Of a stretch of DNA of 64,000 nt, positions 31,783 through 43,404 are shown piece by piece. Under the pieces are notes generated by a model, which was given only the letters and a program-made list of their open reading frames with translations, was not told where the DNA came from and did no database searches. The stretch lies in assembly GCA_029237695.1 (NCBI GenBank), contig CM055271.1, positions 37,320,462 to 37,384,461 of the forward strand. Direction: 5' to 3'. How positions within the stretch are numbered: position 1 is the stretch's first letter; each line of letters begins with the position of its first letter. The position numbers were made by a program, and so were the translations under genes. Origin of the DNA: Conchocele bisecta. Lineage: Eukaryota; Mollusca; Bivalvia; Lucinida; Thyasiridae.

Positions 31783-31956
31783 CAGTCTAAATTGATACTA
31801 TGCATATACATGTAATTACATTTTGAAAATTAAATAATGTTCATGGTATATAATATAGATAGACACTAAAACGCCATGCATACATATGTTCAACCGATAA
31901 TTGCGATAACGAGCTATCGCTACCCCACCCACTGAACATCTAGCAAGCAATACCTG

Positions 31957-31970
31957 GTCGTCATAACAAC
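31957..31970 (+). promoter_or_regulatory. X-box-like RFX binding motif
   Basis: The sequence GTCGTCATAACAAC is an imperfect inverted repeat that fits the relaxed RFX X-box consensus RYYNYYATRRNRAC at every position. It lies about 100 bases upstream of a strong AAG/GTAAGT donor that looks like the end of a 5' UTR exon. RFX factors control ciliary genes in animals. Binding here is inference: a 14-base degenerate motif also arises by chance. Confidence 0.4.
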
Positions 31971-31971
31971 A

Positions 31972-32073
31972 AGGTAACAGTTAACGATATTGATCGGAAA
32001 CGTGTATTGGACATTTACATCAACTGCCGAGTGACGGACTTGTGACATTTCCCGTTTCATTTTCATTAATAAG
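31972..32073 (+). other. Candidate 5' UTR exon of the plus-strand unknown gene
   Basis: A GC-richer patch ends in AATAAG followed by GTAAGT, a textbook donor. It does not match the MITEs on its left. The next plus-strand acceptor with coding sequence is at 34751. The 5' boundary is arbitrary and the link to that gene is inferred from order and strand only. Confidence 0.35.
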
Positions 32074-32099
32074 GTAAGTTTTATTATTTTCTACACATT

Positions 32100-33480
32100 T
32101 TACACTACTCAATCACCTATTAATATATAATGTATTTATAAAACTGCTTAAACTATGTGTTAATACGGTGAAATAGTTGATAAATACACCGGTAATGTGT
32201 GTGTTTACGTGTTGTTATTATAAAACTTACACTCGATATTATCGCTGGTATGTTTAAATTCTTAATGCAAGCTTGTAGAAACATGTCGTGTACTTTAAAA
32301 TATTTGGTTTAATATATCACTGGATGAATGTATTTGCGATATTTATTATACAGTACATGTATCTAGTAAAGTATAAAGGAAAATATGATATTGTGCAATA
32401 CTCGCTTAAAGGGTGAAAAGAAACAACAGTATGGGAGTCGCCTCCGTTACACGATCATATTGGTTATCAATAATACAATATTCTACCGCTTCACGACAAT
32501 GAAAGGCTTTGCGGATTCGCGAACAGTGTAGCCCAGATCAGCCTGCGCGTCAGCGCAGTCTGATCAGGGCTTACGCTGTTCGTATTGCTGTGGGGAAACA
32601 TCCGTGATACATCAAATAAACAGACCCGTGTCAGGCTGTATTTGTGAAATGATGAGATACAATGTACACGTTGATCAATCAATAGTTCGTGTCCCTGACT
32701 GAATGGTGAACAGTGCAGATCCATGATTAGAGTCGGTGGCCCAAGTACATTATTATCACATATTTGATACATGTTCGAGTTTTGTTTCTTCTGCATTTAC
32801 ACAACACATGGGCAATGTATGGACATGATGATGTGATAACACATTTAGATCACGTTCGTCCGCATGTGTCATAGGCCACAGTAACATTTATCCAGTCACG
32901 GCCACATTTTCAGATTTGCATTCAACGGATCCATTCAACTCATTATGCGACAATATAGAAGCAAGGATCAAATACATTTTCTTCATCAAACCTTCGACTT
33001 TGTGTAACATAATGTGTCTCGTTATTCAAATGCAATCGGTTTATTTGTCGCCAGTCACCAAACTGCTAAACGTAGTTCTAAACATGTTTTAATCTCGTTA
33101 TATGTCGCGCTTAAATTGTTTGCGTATCTGCTTTCAACTGCTTTCATATACCGTCTTTGACTACACTGTTGTTAAGCCGTGTTGTTAGCACACAGCCATG
33201 AATACGGTATAATTGAAGGTGTGTTGGTCAATATATCCCAGTCACGATCTGGCAAAACCGGGATTATTTCGCGTAAGACAAGTGTATATATTGATCAGCT
33301 GTTACGCTCCTACAAAGGTAAACTAGTTACGTCAAGTGTTTAACCATTTCACCCCTAAGTAACTGGACTGAATTTGGATATTTTCATTTTGTAACCAATC
33401 CATCCGTCACAAAATGATTTTCAGACTAGTCCATTTATAAAATGTGGGTGTTTTTTTTTATAATAATAATTACTTGCAAA
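32100..33480. other. Intron 1 of the unknown plus-strand gene, mostly unique
   Basis: It is AT-rich, with one family T-like hairpin near 32515-32590 (AGATCAGCCTGCGCGTCAGC). No other exon was found. Confidence 0.4.
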
Positions 33481-33550
33481 CAGTGAAGATCTTGATGAGA
33501 CGGCTCGTTACGAGCCGGCTCATCTGGATCTGCACTGTTTGCATATGTCA
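33480..33550. repeat. Dispersed hairpin GAGACGGCTCGTTACGAGCC
   Basis: A 20-base core inverted repeat is embedded in GTGAAGATC…GATCTGCACTG. The same unit recurs at 35145, 48300 and 59145 with conserved flanks over more than 100 bases. Confidence 0.7.
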
Positions 33551-34104
33551 CTATCATGGATATAGCAGGAGTTCGGGTCCAAACAGTTAACATGTAAAAT
33601 GCAGGAACCGAAAATTTTCGTCTGCTGTTTTTTATATTTGTTTTATTCCTTAGCGAAAAACATGTTTGACACAGCATGATACTCGTCTCATGCACTGTCA
33701 AAACATGTTTTGATAACAAAAATCAGGAAATGAATAATAAACAACAGACGACAAAAGTTAATTCAGCGTTGGATGGGTTAAATTATTAGCCAATGGTTTT
33801 ATTGTTTGTTGGTTGGCTGTGCAGCGTATATTTGTTGAAGGCTCCCAAACGAAACAAATGAAAACGAATGGATTTTTTTTTAACGAAGTGAAAACGATCA
33901 GTATATATATAACGATATGAATAGAAGCGAATGTCGTTTGGGGTATCGGATTTCCTATCTCGTTGCGTTCAACACGATAGAAAATCTAGTACCGATATCG
34001 GTGAAATTAAAACAACAAATAAGCCCTAGTATCGTCACAATCTTCAATTAAACCACTTTACACAGGGCCATGATGAACACACATTTATATTGTTTATTAT
34101 AGGA

Positions 34105-34258
34105 ATGAATGGCCTTTTTGTGGAATTTATCGGGGTATAAACTTGGAAAAGTCGCGGGAATACTGGACGAAGGCCGGACGGCCTCGTCCAGTATTCCCGC
34201 GACTTTTCCAAGTTTATATCCCCGATAAATTCAACTAAAAGACCATTCATTCCTTATA
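34105..34258. repeat. Family S palindrome
   Basis: GAATGAATGGCCTTTTTGTG and its near complement at the right form a stem with the loop GAAGGCCGGACGGCCTCG. The left flank (AGTATCGTCACAATCTTCAA) is shared with the element at 49195-49445. Confidence 0.75.
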
Positions 34259-34523
34259 ATTCAAGCATTTTAAATAAATTCATAAAGAAAATGTGTTTAT
34301 TTTCCGTTTTCTTAAGAATTATTTTAATTGCGCCTCACGGTTACGGAAAGTAGTTCGGCGTGGGAGTTTACTGGGATATAAATTTTGGACAGAGACTTGC
34401 TACGTGCCAATCAAATGTTAGGGAATTGTGTAAATATTTTTGTGCTGGAATTATAGTATTTAAAAAAAAAAATCCGGATATGCCCCTTTAACGGACTGCT
34501 AGCCTAACTGAGCTGTTAAATCC

Positions 34524-34716
34524 CACAGGTGGAAGACTCGGACCTAGGACCGGATAAATGGCTCATTTGTAAACTATTACCCCACCCACCAATGTCCGTA
34601 CAATATACAGTATATATAATAGACTATACTGTATAGTGTACGGAAATGGGTGGGTGGGGTAACGGTTTTCAAATGAGCCATTTATTGAGTCCTAGCCTCC
34701 GAGTCTTCCAACTGTG
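34524..34716. mobile_element. hAT-like MITE ending 36 bases before an exon
   Basis: CACAGGTGGAAGACTCGGAC and CCGAGTCTTCCAACTGTG are the ends. The flanks TTAAATCC and TTCAATCA match at six of eight positions. It lies immediately upstream of coding exon 1 of the unknown plus-strand gene. Confidence 0.75.
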
Positions 34717-34752
34717 TTCAATCATTAACGGATTATATCCTCTGTATTTCAG

Positions 34753-34991
34753 ACAATGAATCACCATCGAACCAGCCACAATCCGATCGGCAACGTGGGA
34801 TTCGCGTACGGTCAGCCGGCGAAGGCGAACAGACGTGTGGACGGACTGCCGCACGTGTGTGCCGACGGACACAGCCATGCGTCCGAGGCGGAGGTACAAA
34901 ACTGCATAGAGGCACATAGGGTTTTTGTGTGTTCCACCAACCATTTCCATACGGCGCCACTCGACGCCGAGCGATGTGACACGATGAAACG
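34753..34991 (+). CDS. Unknown gene, coding exon 1
   Basis: The acceptor TGTATTTCAG is followed by ACAATG, so translation starts three bases into the exon. It encodes 78 residues plus two bases, beginning MNHHRTSHNP. The frame has a balanced codon composition unlike the surrounding AT-rich repeats. The donor AAACG before GTATTT is weak. A hAT-like MITE ends only 36 bases upstream, leaving little room for the branch point and pyrimidine tract. Confidence 0.6.
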
Positions 34992-37900
34992 GTATTTATT
35001 TATTTATTTAACACTTTCACCCCTAGATATGCTAATTTTCCGACCAATCCAACCGTCACAAAATGATTTTCAGACTAGTCCATTTATGAAAAGGAGGCGT
35101 TTTGGATCTCAAAGATATGAAAACAATTTTCAAAAAGTGAAGACCCTGATGAGACGGCTCGTTACGAGCCGGCTCATCTGGATCTGCACTGTTTGCATAA
35201 AACGCTATAGTCGGCTTTCGCATTCAAAGGGTTAAGAATAGGTTACTGATCATATATTGCAGTTTTATAGGAATTAAATGCGAGGGAGCGTTAGCATCCA
35301 CAGCATTTAGTTCCTTAAACATCAAATATGTGAACAATACCATACTTATATTTAGCCAGGTTTATAATGCAGTCTCTCATCCGAGTATTGATTTCCATTT
35401 CGTCATTATATCTGGAAATATTTAACTTAGGGTTAAATCTTGTAATATGTGAAATAAGTGGAGGGCATACTGGTCAGCTTAACTACTGTCTGTTTCACGA
35501 AACCTGCCCAAATTTTACGGCCATATAAACAATGCAAAAACAGTATTTTTGGCGATAATATTAAATTGTATCAAAATTTAAGAATGAGCCTTCGTGAAAT
35601 TTTGTCAAATATTCAATTTTATTACAAGAAAATTATTTCTCTATGGGAATGTAACATGGGGGGAAATGAGATCGAGTAGCTGAGGGAGCAGTCAAAAAAC
35701 GAAAACATTTGGAAAATGCTTCCGAAACCTGGCTAGATAGCTTGGAAATGATTTAACTAAGAAAACAAAGGTTACATTTTTGAAAATCAGTCCACTATTT
35801 CTGAAATTAGAAGAATGTTCCCATGTTAAATCCCCAATGACATTTTCACACTCTGTGAAGATGTCTATGGGGATTTAACATAGGGAATTTGTATTTTGGT
35901 AATAAAATAAATATTGGACCAAATTTCACGAAATGAAAAGAAGGCTTTCACGAAATAAAAAGAAGGCTCACTCTTAAATTTTCCTTTAATTTAATATTAT
36001 CAAAAACAATATTGTTTTTGTATTGTTTATATAGCCGTAACATCTGAGCAGGTTTCGTGAAACAGACAGTAGTAGATTCGACAGTCGAGCGAATTATAAT
36101 GGTGTGTTACGGCCTGTCAACAGCTACAGTCAGGTCATGTATGGCAGATTCTGTAGAAATGTGACTTATGCGTTTTGCGATCAATGAGGTCTTATGGGCT
36201 TTGCGATCAGTGCAGATACTGATATACTGATCAGACTGTGCGGATTGTAATGTGTTTAATTGCCTGTCACCAGCTAAGTTCATTTATGGCAGTAACTTTA
36301 GAAATGGGGTTTATGGGTTTTGCGACCAGTGTAGATCCAAATCAGCCTGTACATCCGCACAGTCTGATCAGGATCTGCACCGTTCATCATTCCATCAATG
36401 AAACGCCCGTCCTGTTTCTAACACAGGTGGAAGACTCGGAACTATGACACCAACAAAATGCCTATATAAAAAAATCCCATTACCCCACCCACTTGGTCTC
36501 GTACAGTACCATATTCTATTTATAAATATATTTTTTTTGGTGTCATAGGTCCGAGTCTTTCACCTGTGGTTTCTAACACACAACATAGATCGCTATCTGG
36601 CTACGTGAGTGTGGTATTTGATCAGGAGCTGGAGCCCGTTTCACTAAACTTCGTACGACTAAAATGTTCGTAAGTGCAAATTTAGGATCGTCTGGAAATT
36701 TCAATTGATGAATTTACATTTATTGAGGGCTAAAATGACTAAAATAAGGAAAACGACTAAAATGTTCGTAAGTACAAATTTGGCATCGTCTATACATTTC
36801 AATTGATGGATTTACATTTATTGAGCATATGCTGCATATGCAGCATATGCTCAATAAATGTAAATCCAATAATTGTTTACAAGAAAACATTGTTAATTTT
36901 GCACTTACCAACATTTTAGTCGTACGAAGTTTAGTGAAACGGCCCCAGGACTCTGTGACTAATTTATATTTATTTTTTTAATAATCAATAAATGTAAATC
37001 CAATAATTGTTTACAAGAAAACATTGCTAATGTGAAAGTTGCAGACTATCATAATTGTGCGCTTACGAACATTTTAGTCGTAGGAAGTTTAGTGAAACGG
37101 GCCCCAAGTGTTCTAAACATATGTAGGGCTTTTTCAATCATATGTAGGGCTTTTTCAATCATATGTAGGGCTTTTTCAATCATGTCAGCATATCTGTCAC
37201 GCTGTACCCACCTGTGTGTGTTATATGTACAACAATGTGCAAACCCAGCACATACATGTACAATACAGCATGTTTGTTTGTTTGTGTGTTAGGGTTTAAT
37301 GGCCTATCAACATATAAGGTCATTTAAGGCCGGGTCAATGTGTTCAGTACTAAATCCCATATATTACCTGTGCAAGTACATGTACATGTTCAAGTACATG
37401 CATAAATGTGGGGGGGGGGTCCCAAAATCAGAACAGAATATTTACAATAAAAAACTATATATTCAGCCCTGAAATCAGAATGATCCTGATCTGATGTCAG
37501 GTCCTCGCCACACCAGAATCACTTGGCCCCCTCCCAAAAGCAGTAGGATCGGTAATAATCTTACTACTTTTATAATGAGCAATAGCCCAAATCAACTCCC
37601 AGGTAACCAAGACAGCCAAAGATAAAAACGTGACATGAGGGCCAAACCAGGCAAATCGTGATTCCTATAAGGAGGAACCCCACCGTTAATTTGCACCATC
37701 GCGTTCGCCCGACCAACCATGGCCACCCACCCACAATAAAGCATGTACAATATATAGAGAATATTAGGTTAGTACCGTGAATGGGAAAATATATCTGGCA
37801 AGGCTTAGGAAACGGGATGGGCGAGGCTCTGCCGAGCACATCCCGTTTCCGTGCCGCGCCAGATATTTTTCCCATTCACGGCACTAACCTACTATTCTAT

Positions 37901-40900
37901 TTATCCCGTCAACACCTACAAATGGATTTAAAATGCAAAAGAATAACCCAGTCACCGCATATATTCATACGCGGTGATTAGGTCGTATTGACAGTATATC
38001 AAAAATGTTTCACGGCACCGTGTTTCACGGCACATACGCACTGTGTTGACGGGATATAGCATGTACAATGTACATGTATGCTTGCCTTATAGAGAGGTGG
38101 AGGCGAACAGAGAGAAAGAATCGGAGAGACTCCACGAACGGGAAATGATGGACAAGCAAATCAAGTTCGCAAATGAACTCCGGTGAGTACAAGTACACGT
38201 AGCATGGTGCCACCCACAACAGGTGAAAGGCTCAACCCTAGAAAACAGTCATTTAAAATAATCCATTCGAAAAGCATTATCGCACCGACCCATTCCCAGT
38301 TAGACTATACAGTTTATTTTTGGGAAAAGAAATCCAGGCTATTGGATTGGCGAAAGCCGGGCGGGCGGGCGGCGTCCACACTCAATGTTAAGTTTTCGTG
38401 GTTGAGTTCATTTCTTTGGTACTGTACCACCTAGGACCACCAAACTTCACAGCTTCATACCCAAGGGGTGCCCACCACATATCACTATCCAACATGTGAC
38501 CTATTATGTCTACGTAATTGACTTAGCCATTTTCAACGTTAACTTTTTAACGTACGTCTGGTTAAGGTTTTTTGGTTAAAAGCGTTTCGTTATACTATAT
38601 CTCTGTAACTGCTTCGCCCATTACCTTGAAACTTCACATGGGTGTTTATCATCATCCATGAATAGCGTGCTTGATGCTTGATTTCAAGCACGCTATTCAA
38701 GTATTTTGAAATACAGAAATTGATAAACATAAGCAAGATTAGAGCAGGCAGTACTGTAATACAGCTTATTGCATAAATTCCACGGCGTATTACAAATCAT
38801 AACCCACGTATGTAAAACCAACACACGCAATAATCATAGCAGCTTAAATATATGAGTATGTGGTTATGCATTTCATATAATCTAACATTTGTTATATTCA
38901 TTGAACAAATTGTTCCCTTAGAAATCAGTGATCTTGTTCAGAAAATGTCAAATTATCGCGCGTGTAAGATATTCTATGAATTAAAATCATTGTATATTTG
39001 TGTAATTACTTTGGAAACGAGATCAGCACCGAAAACATGCTCAGCCTGGTTGATCAGTACAGTTCGCTATATGATGATATGCTTATGAAACACATATGTG
39101 GCTGTGACTGGAGCTTATGGGCTTTGCGACCAGTGTAGAGTCCGCACAGTCTGATCAGGATCTGCACTGTTCTTCATTCTATCAATCAAACACGTCATGC
39201 TTCTAATAAGCAATATATAGAGAATACCAGGCTACTGTCTTTTGATATCAAGTTTATCAGGCAAGGCTAGGAAACGCGTAGGAATTCCGAGGCTTGCCGA
39301 GGAATTCCTACCGTTTCCGAGCCGAGCCTGATAAACTTGATATCACAATACACTATTCTGGTATTCTATTCATCAGGTAACGTTTTATGCTCAACAATGA
39401 CCACAGATGACGTCGTTATCTATGGACAGAACGCGGACTTGTTTACGTTGCGTCATTACACTGACGTCATTCGGTAATGTCACGTGACATCAATCGACCA
39501 ATGGAACGTCAGTTTTCACTTTGTTGTAACCCGGATGTTGATATCAGATCAATGCCTGATACACCAATACGTATTCGGTCAATACAGGGCAGGTTACCTG
39601 ATACAGGACTGTGCTATTGAGTTGCACTGGTTACAAAACCGATAAGCCCTATCTCTCCAGTCACAGTCACATATATCATGTTCATTTAATATTGAACTCG
39701 TTGACTAAATTCATAAGAAGTTTGTTACATGTATATTTTTATACCTGGGGGCAGTTTCACTACACTCTGTACGACTGAAATGTTTGTTTGTAAGTGCAAA
39801 AAATATGATAGTCTGTAAATTTAACATTAAGAATGTTTTCTTGTAAACAATTATTGGATTTACATATGATATGGATTTGCATATGCAGCCTATGCTCTAT
39901 ACATAGAAGATATTCATATTTTTGCAACGAATATGACATTTATGTTCATCGAGTGGTGTGAAATGTCCATATTTCACGAGTGCCGTTACATCGAGTGGTG
40001 TGAAATGTCCATATTTCACGAGTGCCGTTGGGCACTCGTGAAATATGGACATTTCACACCACTCGATGAACATACTGTATATGACATATTCGTTGCAAAA
40101 ATATGAATATTCTATTTATTATATACCGCTCCATGGAAATTAGCAGTTTGTTTAGACTGTATACGGTAATGAGTGTGTATTTTCAGCCTATTTGCGCTGT
40201 TTTACCGAACATAGATTTTATGAATATAGATAGCGGAAGTAGTCGTATTTTCACCGGAAGTTGTTTATTTCATCGATGAGAACATATGACTTTTATTTAC
40301 ATCTTATGACTATGTATTTCATGGGTAGGTACATGTATATAATAAAAATGTAAATTTATCAATTGAAATTCCAGAAGATCCCAAATTTGCACTTACGAAC
40401 ATCTTAGTCGTACGAAGTTTAGTGAAACGGCCCCAGGTTTATTATGAAATCGGTAAACCTTTTTAATACATGTCAATGCTTCTTTGTGTCTGTGACTGCA
40501 TAAATGGGGCTTATGGAATTTGTGACCAGTGTAGCTCCTGGTCAAATATCATACTCCTGTAGCCTGATAACAATATATATTGCTACAGCTCAGGCTCAGT
40601 CAAATTGCTTGATTGTTAGTTGGCATTGTCAAGAGCTCTGCAGAAACAGCAAGATTAACGCAGGCGGTTGTGTACTACATTGCTAAAGACAATTGTTTGT
40701 TTGTTTGTTTATTGGTGTTTAACGGCCTATCAACAGCTAAGGTCATGTAAGGCCGGGCAAACGGGTTCGATCCCGTTTTAACCTGCTGCATTGGGGGGAA
40801 AATTCCAAAATCAGAACTGAATATTTACATCGAGAAACAATATATTCAGCCCTGAAATTAGAATAACCTGACCTGGTGGCAGGTCCATATCACACCAAAG

Positions 40901-41215
40901 TCACTTGGCCCCTTCCCCTAAAATAGGATTACGAATAATCGTAATACTCACATAAGGGGTATAACCAAATTCAACTGTCACATACAAAATGCCAAAGACG
41001 TATGTGAGGGCCAAACCAGGTCTCCAGTCGGGATTCCGGTAAGGATGAACCCCGATCGTTAAATTACCCATCGCTTGCACCCACCTTCCACCCACTAAAG
41101 ACAATTGAACACAAACAATATAATTTTCTGATCACGTTACAGTGGTTTGGGCTACGACTTCAAACGACACGGACCGATGAACGGGCAGATGAACCGGCTA
41201 CAGTGGAAGGAATGA
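34753..41215 (+). CDS. Uncharacterised 132-residue protein (3 coding exons)
   Basis: The model joins 34753-34991, 38093-38182 and 41143-41215, with ATG at 34756 and TGA at 41213-41215. All junctions are GT/AG and both introns split an arginine codon in phase 2, so the frame is continuous across 6.4 kb. The N-terminal half is rich in His, Cys and Asn and has no domain I recognise. Exon 2 of the three forms a charged amphipathic helix (EREMMDKQIKF), and the C-terminus is basic and ends RLQWKE. I see no signal peptide or membrane segment. The small size, charged helix and upstream X-box-like site would suit a ciliary or axonemal protein, but that is conjecture. The possible 5' UTR exon near 32 kb would place the promoter about 2.7 kb upstream. 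Confidence 0.6.
35455..36075. mobile_element. Family Z foldback, about 620 bases
   Basis: CTACTGTCTGTTTCACGAAA and TTTCGTGAAACAGACAGTAG are the terminal inverted repeats. Inside, CCATGTTAAATCCCC pairs with GGGGATTTAACAT. Related pieces lie at 45265-45570 and 51150-51470. Confidence 0.75.
36165..36625. mobile_element. Family T copy interrupted by a hAT-like MITE
   Basis: Family T runs to CCTGTTTCTAA and resumes at GTTTCTAACACACAACATAG. The break is the insertion at 36422-36568. Confidence 0.7.
36422..36568. mobile_element. Short hAT-like MITE with 8-bp target duplication
   Basis: The 147-base element starts CACAGGTGGAAG and ends CACCTGTG, flanked by GTTTCTAA on both sides (36414-36421 and 36569-36576). 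It has the same ends and subterminal sequence as the 1157-base foldback. Confidence 0.85.
36632..37106. mobile_element. Family A palindromic MITE plus an adjoining half copy
   Basis: 36632-36945 is a full element in which the left arm is partly duplicated; CTG and CAG flank it. 36981-37106 is only a right arm ending GAAACGGGCCCC. Confidence 0.75.
37270..37735 (-). mobile_element. SINE family C copy
   Basis: GGGTTTAATGGCCTATCAAC opens it, and CCGTTAATTTGCACCATCGC lies near its end. It resembles the copies at 6700 and 56940 (subtype with AAATCCCATATATTACC). Confidence 0.65.
37752..38058. mobile_element. Family L foldback MITE
   Basis: This nearly intact copy has AGAGAATATTAGGTTAG and GTGTTGACGGGATATAG ends and both hairpins. 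It ends about 35 bases upstream of coding exon 2 of the unknown gene. Confidence 0.78.
38093..38182 (+). CDS. Unknown gene, coding exon 2
   Basis: This 90-base exon has acceptor GCCTTATAG and donor CTCCG before GTGAGT. It encodes a highly charged helix, EVEANREKESERLHE followed by REMMDKQIKF. It starts about 35 bases after the end of a family L MITE. The partial first and last codons fit the neighbouring exons exactly. Confidence 0.62.
38380..38660. repeat. Inverted partial copy of the 26-kb dispersed element
   Basis: AAGGGGTGCCCACCACATAT and CATTACCTTGAAACTTCACA are complements of words at 26100-26560. Confidence 0.7.
39090..39380. mobile_element. Family T fragment and a palindrome of the GATATCAAGTTTATCAGG type
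   Basis: 39090-39215 matches family T. 39225-39370 is a foldback with AAACGCGTAGGAATTCC and its mate, resembling the tail found at 4405-4440. Confidence 0.6.
39747..40434. mobile_element. Family A MITE split by a foldback insertion
   Basis: The left arm reaches GCATATGCAGCCTATGCTC near 39896. The right arm resumes near 40345 and ends GAAACGGCCC. Between them lies the foldback at 39905-40117 and about 230 bases of other sequence. Confidence 0.7.
39905..40117. repeat. Foldback with a tandemly doubled arm segment
   Basis: TTCATATTTTTGCAACGAAT pairs with the complement at the right. The segment TCGAGTGGTGTGAAATGTCC occurs twice in the left arm and once, inverted, in the right arm. Confidence 0.8.
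40695..41098 (-). mobile_element. SINE family C, longest uninterrupted copy
   Basis: It runs from (GTTT)n-GTTTATTGGTGTTTAACGG through AACGGGTTCGATCCCGTTT to CACCCACCTTCCACCC. It serves as the empty-site reference for insertions at 12659 and 19461. Confidence 0.75.
41143..41215 (+). CDS. Unknown gene, last coding exon
   Basis: The acceptor CACGTTACAG is followed by TGGTTTGGG. With the split codon it reads R then GLGYDFKRHGPMNGQMNRL and ends QWKE and TGA. A possible ATTAAA poly(A) signal lies at 41332-41337. A family C SINE ends about 45 bases upstream of the acceptor. Confidence 0.6.
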
Positions 41216-41219
41216 CAGC

Positions 41220-41880
41220 TCTTCTACAATCACATAGAACTCTGTAGCCTCTATCGAATAGTGCATTTGTCTCTCGGAAACCGCCAAACCTGTCTTGTCG
41301 ACAAGCACATACAATAGTGTCGCCTTTATCAATTAAAGTGGTCAGTTGAAAAATGACACCAATAAATCAAATCAATGCTTATGTATAGGGTGCTCAATAT
41401 TGGTGGCTTTGTTTGATGACAGGTTTGGCTGTCTTCCAGCTCTGAACCAAAGAAGCTGTGACGACAAGACAATTCAACACGGCAGTACATGTACAGTCCA
41501 TGCATTCAAAGCAACAGGCCATACCATATACTTTTCTATGTTAAGCGTCCACACAGGTGACCAAAGGCCTTGAAAAAAAACGAAGGTAAATGTATGTTAA
41601 CAACTTCCTCAACAATTTGCAAGGTTGAGGAAGAATTCAGTATTTTAAATATCAGCTAGCAAACTTCAGAAAAAAGGAAAACAAAATACTCTTATTAAAA
41701 TTATTAAGTGGACATTCATGAACGAATTTAATACTTGAACAAATCATCCAATCAGTTTTCATATTACTTCACCAGTAAACAGTGTAAAATAACATTTTTT
41801 CACAGAACCACGCTCAAAACAAACTCGCACGTGGACGCTTAACAGAGAAAGAAATTGCTATGGCCTCAACATGATTCAAC
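41220..41880. other. 3' flank of the unknown plus-strand gene
   Basis: There is a possible ATTAAA at 41332 and otherwise AT-rich sequence. A short inverted pair, AACAACTTCCTCAAC/GTTGAGGAAG, lies at about 41598-41633. No further exon is supported. Confidence 0.4.
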
Positions 41881-41888
41881 AGAACTTG

Positions 41889-42062
41889 GGACCGTTTCAC
41901 TAAACTTTGTACGACTAAAATGTTCGATATGCAGCCTATGCTCAATGAATGAAAATCCAATAATTGTTTACAAGAAAACGTTGTTAATGTGAAATTTACA
42001 GACTATCATGAAGTTGGACTTACGAACTCTTTAGTCGTAGGAAGTTTAGTGAAACGTGCCCC
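41889..42062. mobile_element. Family A MITE with most of its left arm deleted
   Basis: GGACCGTTTCACTAAAC jumps directly to GATATGCAGCCTATGCTC, so the left arm is deleted up to the centre. The right arm ends GAAACGTGCCCC. Confidence 0.75.
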
Positions 42063-42226
42063 ACAAGGCAGGTGTATTTCATTCAGTCCCAGACCCCACT
42101 GAGAGGCTGCCATCTTTATTTCAGACGGAGTAGCTTTCACTATGACAGACCCAGCATGACTCCCTCATCTAAACTGCCACAACTCCACTGGACTTATTCC
42201 TAACCTGCGAACCAGCAAGAGGCCTG

Positions 42227-42467
42227 CGGGCCGTTTCACTAAACTTCGTACGACTAAAATGTTCGTAAGTGCAAAATTATGATAGTCTGTAAATTTCCCA
42301 TTAACAATTTTTTCTTGCAAGCACGTATTGGATTTACATTTATTGAGCATAGGCTGCATATGCAGCCTATGCTCAATAAACGTAAATGCATCAAGTTAAA
42401 TTCCCAGACGATCCTAAATTTGCACTTACGAACATTTTAGTCGTACGAAGTTTAGTGAAACGGGCCC
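42227..42467. mobile_element. Family A palindromic MITE
   Basis: A full palindrome with CTG on both flanks (42224-42226 and 42468-42470). A second, degraded partial end follows directly. Confidence 0.88.
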
Positions 42468-42857
42468 CTGTTTCACTAAACTTCATACATTCAAAACGTT
42501 TGTACGAGACTTCTCACATTAAGACGGTTCCCTGGCGCTATCATTGTCAAAGTATATGTAGACATCGTTGAATTTGAACACATCCACGAAATAAATGAAA
42601 AAATTGGTTGCCAGGGAAAATGTAGATTTCAAGTTTTCACAGAAGACCTTCGTAGTCGTTTGCAGCTTTAAACGACTAAGAAGTCTATAAGTGCAAACGT
42701 TTTCACACACGAGAGTATTATCAGTCGATGTTGAAAAGTCTTTGTTGGATTTGTGCAGACTTAATGGTATCTACATGTACATGTTGGTGAAGAATAGTAG
42801 TTATGAATCGCAATATTGTGCGAAGTAAATTATAGATTTGTTTTGTATGACCATCTT

Positions 42858-43253
42858 CAAGGTGTATGATCACGTGGTACTAACAACAACAACAAATCCG
42901 ATTGAAAGTACGTATTATTTTATATTGTCATTATTACGCACCGGATTTTAATGAAATATAGCGCATCAAACGCGTCTTGTTAAGCTGCATCTGGTGGTCT
43001 CTGTATGTTCGCCCAAACTTCTGTCGTTTTTGCGAAGAATCGATTTCCGTGTCTCCGACACGGAAATCGATTATTTGCAAACACGACATAAGTCTGTGCC
43101 AAACTCCATGGACCACCAAATGCATCTCACGAAGACGCGTTTGCTGCACCATATTTCATCAAAATCCGTTGCATATTAAGGAAAATATCAAATAATACTT
43201 ACTTTACAGTGGGCGACGTTGTTGTTGTTGTAACCACGTGATTATGCACCTTG
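42858..43253. mobile_element. Family O foldback element, copy 2
   Basis: The ends CAAGGTG and CACCTTG are flanked by ATCTT on both sides, suggesting a 5-bp duplication. The interior matches 14073-14477 closely. Confidence 0.78.
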
Positions 43254-43404
43254 ATCTTTGTCCTACCAAGGTTTAGTGAAATGGCCCCCACACTCGGAAT
43301 CTTACTGACCTCCACACAACTACTCAAAGCCAGGACCATCTGGGACAAGGTCCATATTTTGTATAGTGTAAATAGTGTATAGTGTACAGATACAATGTAG
43401 TTAC

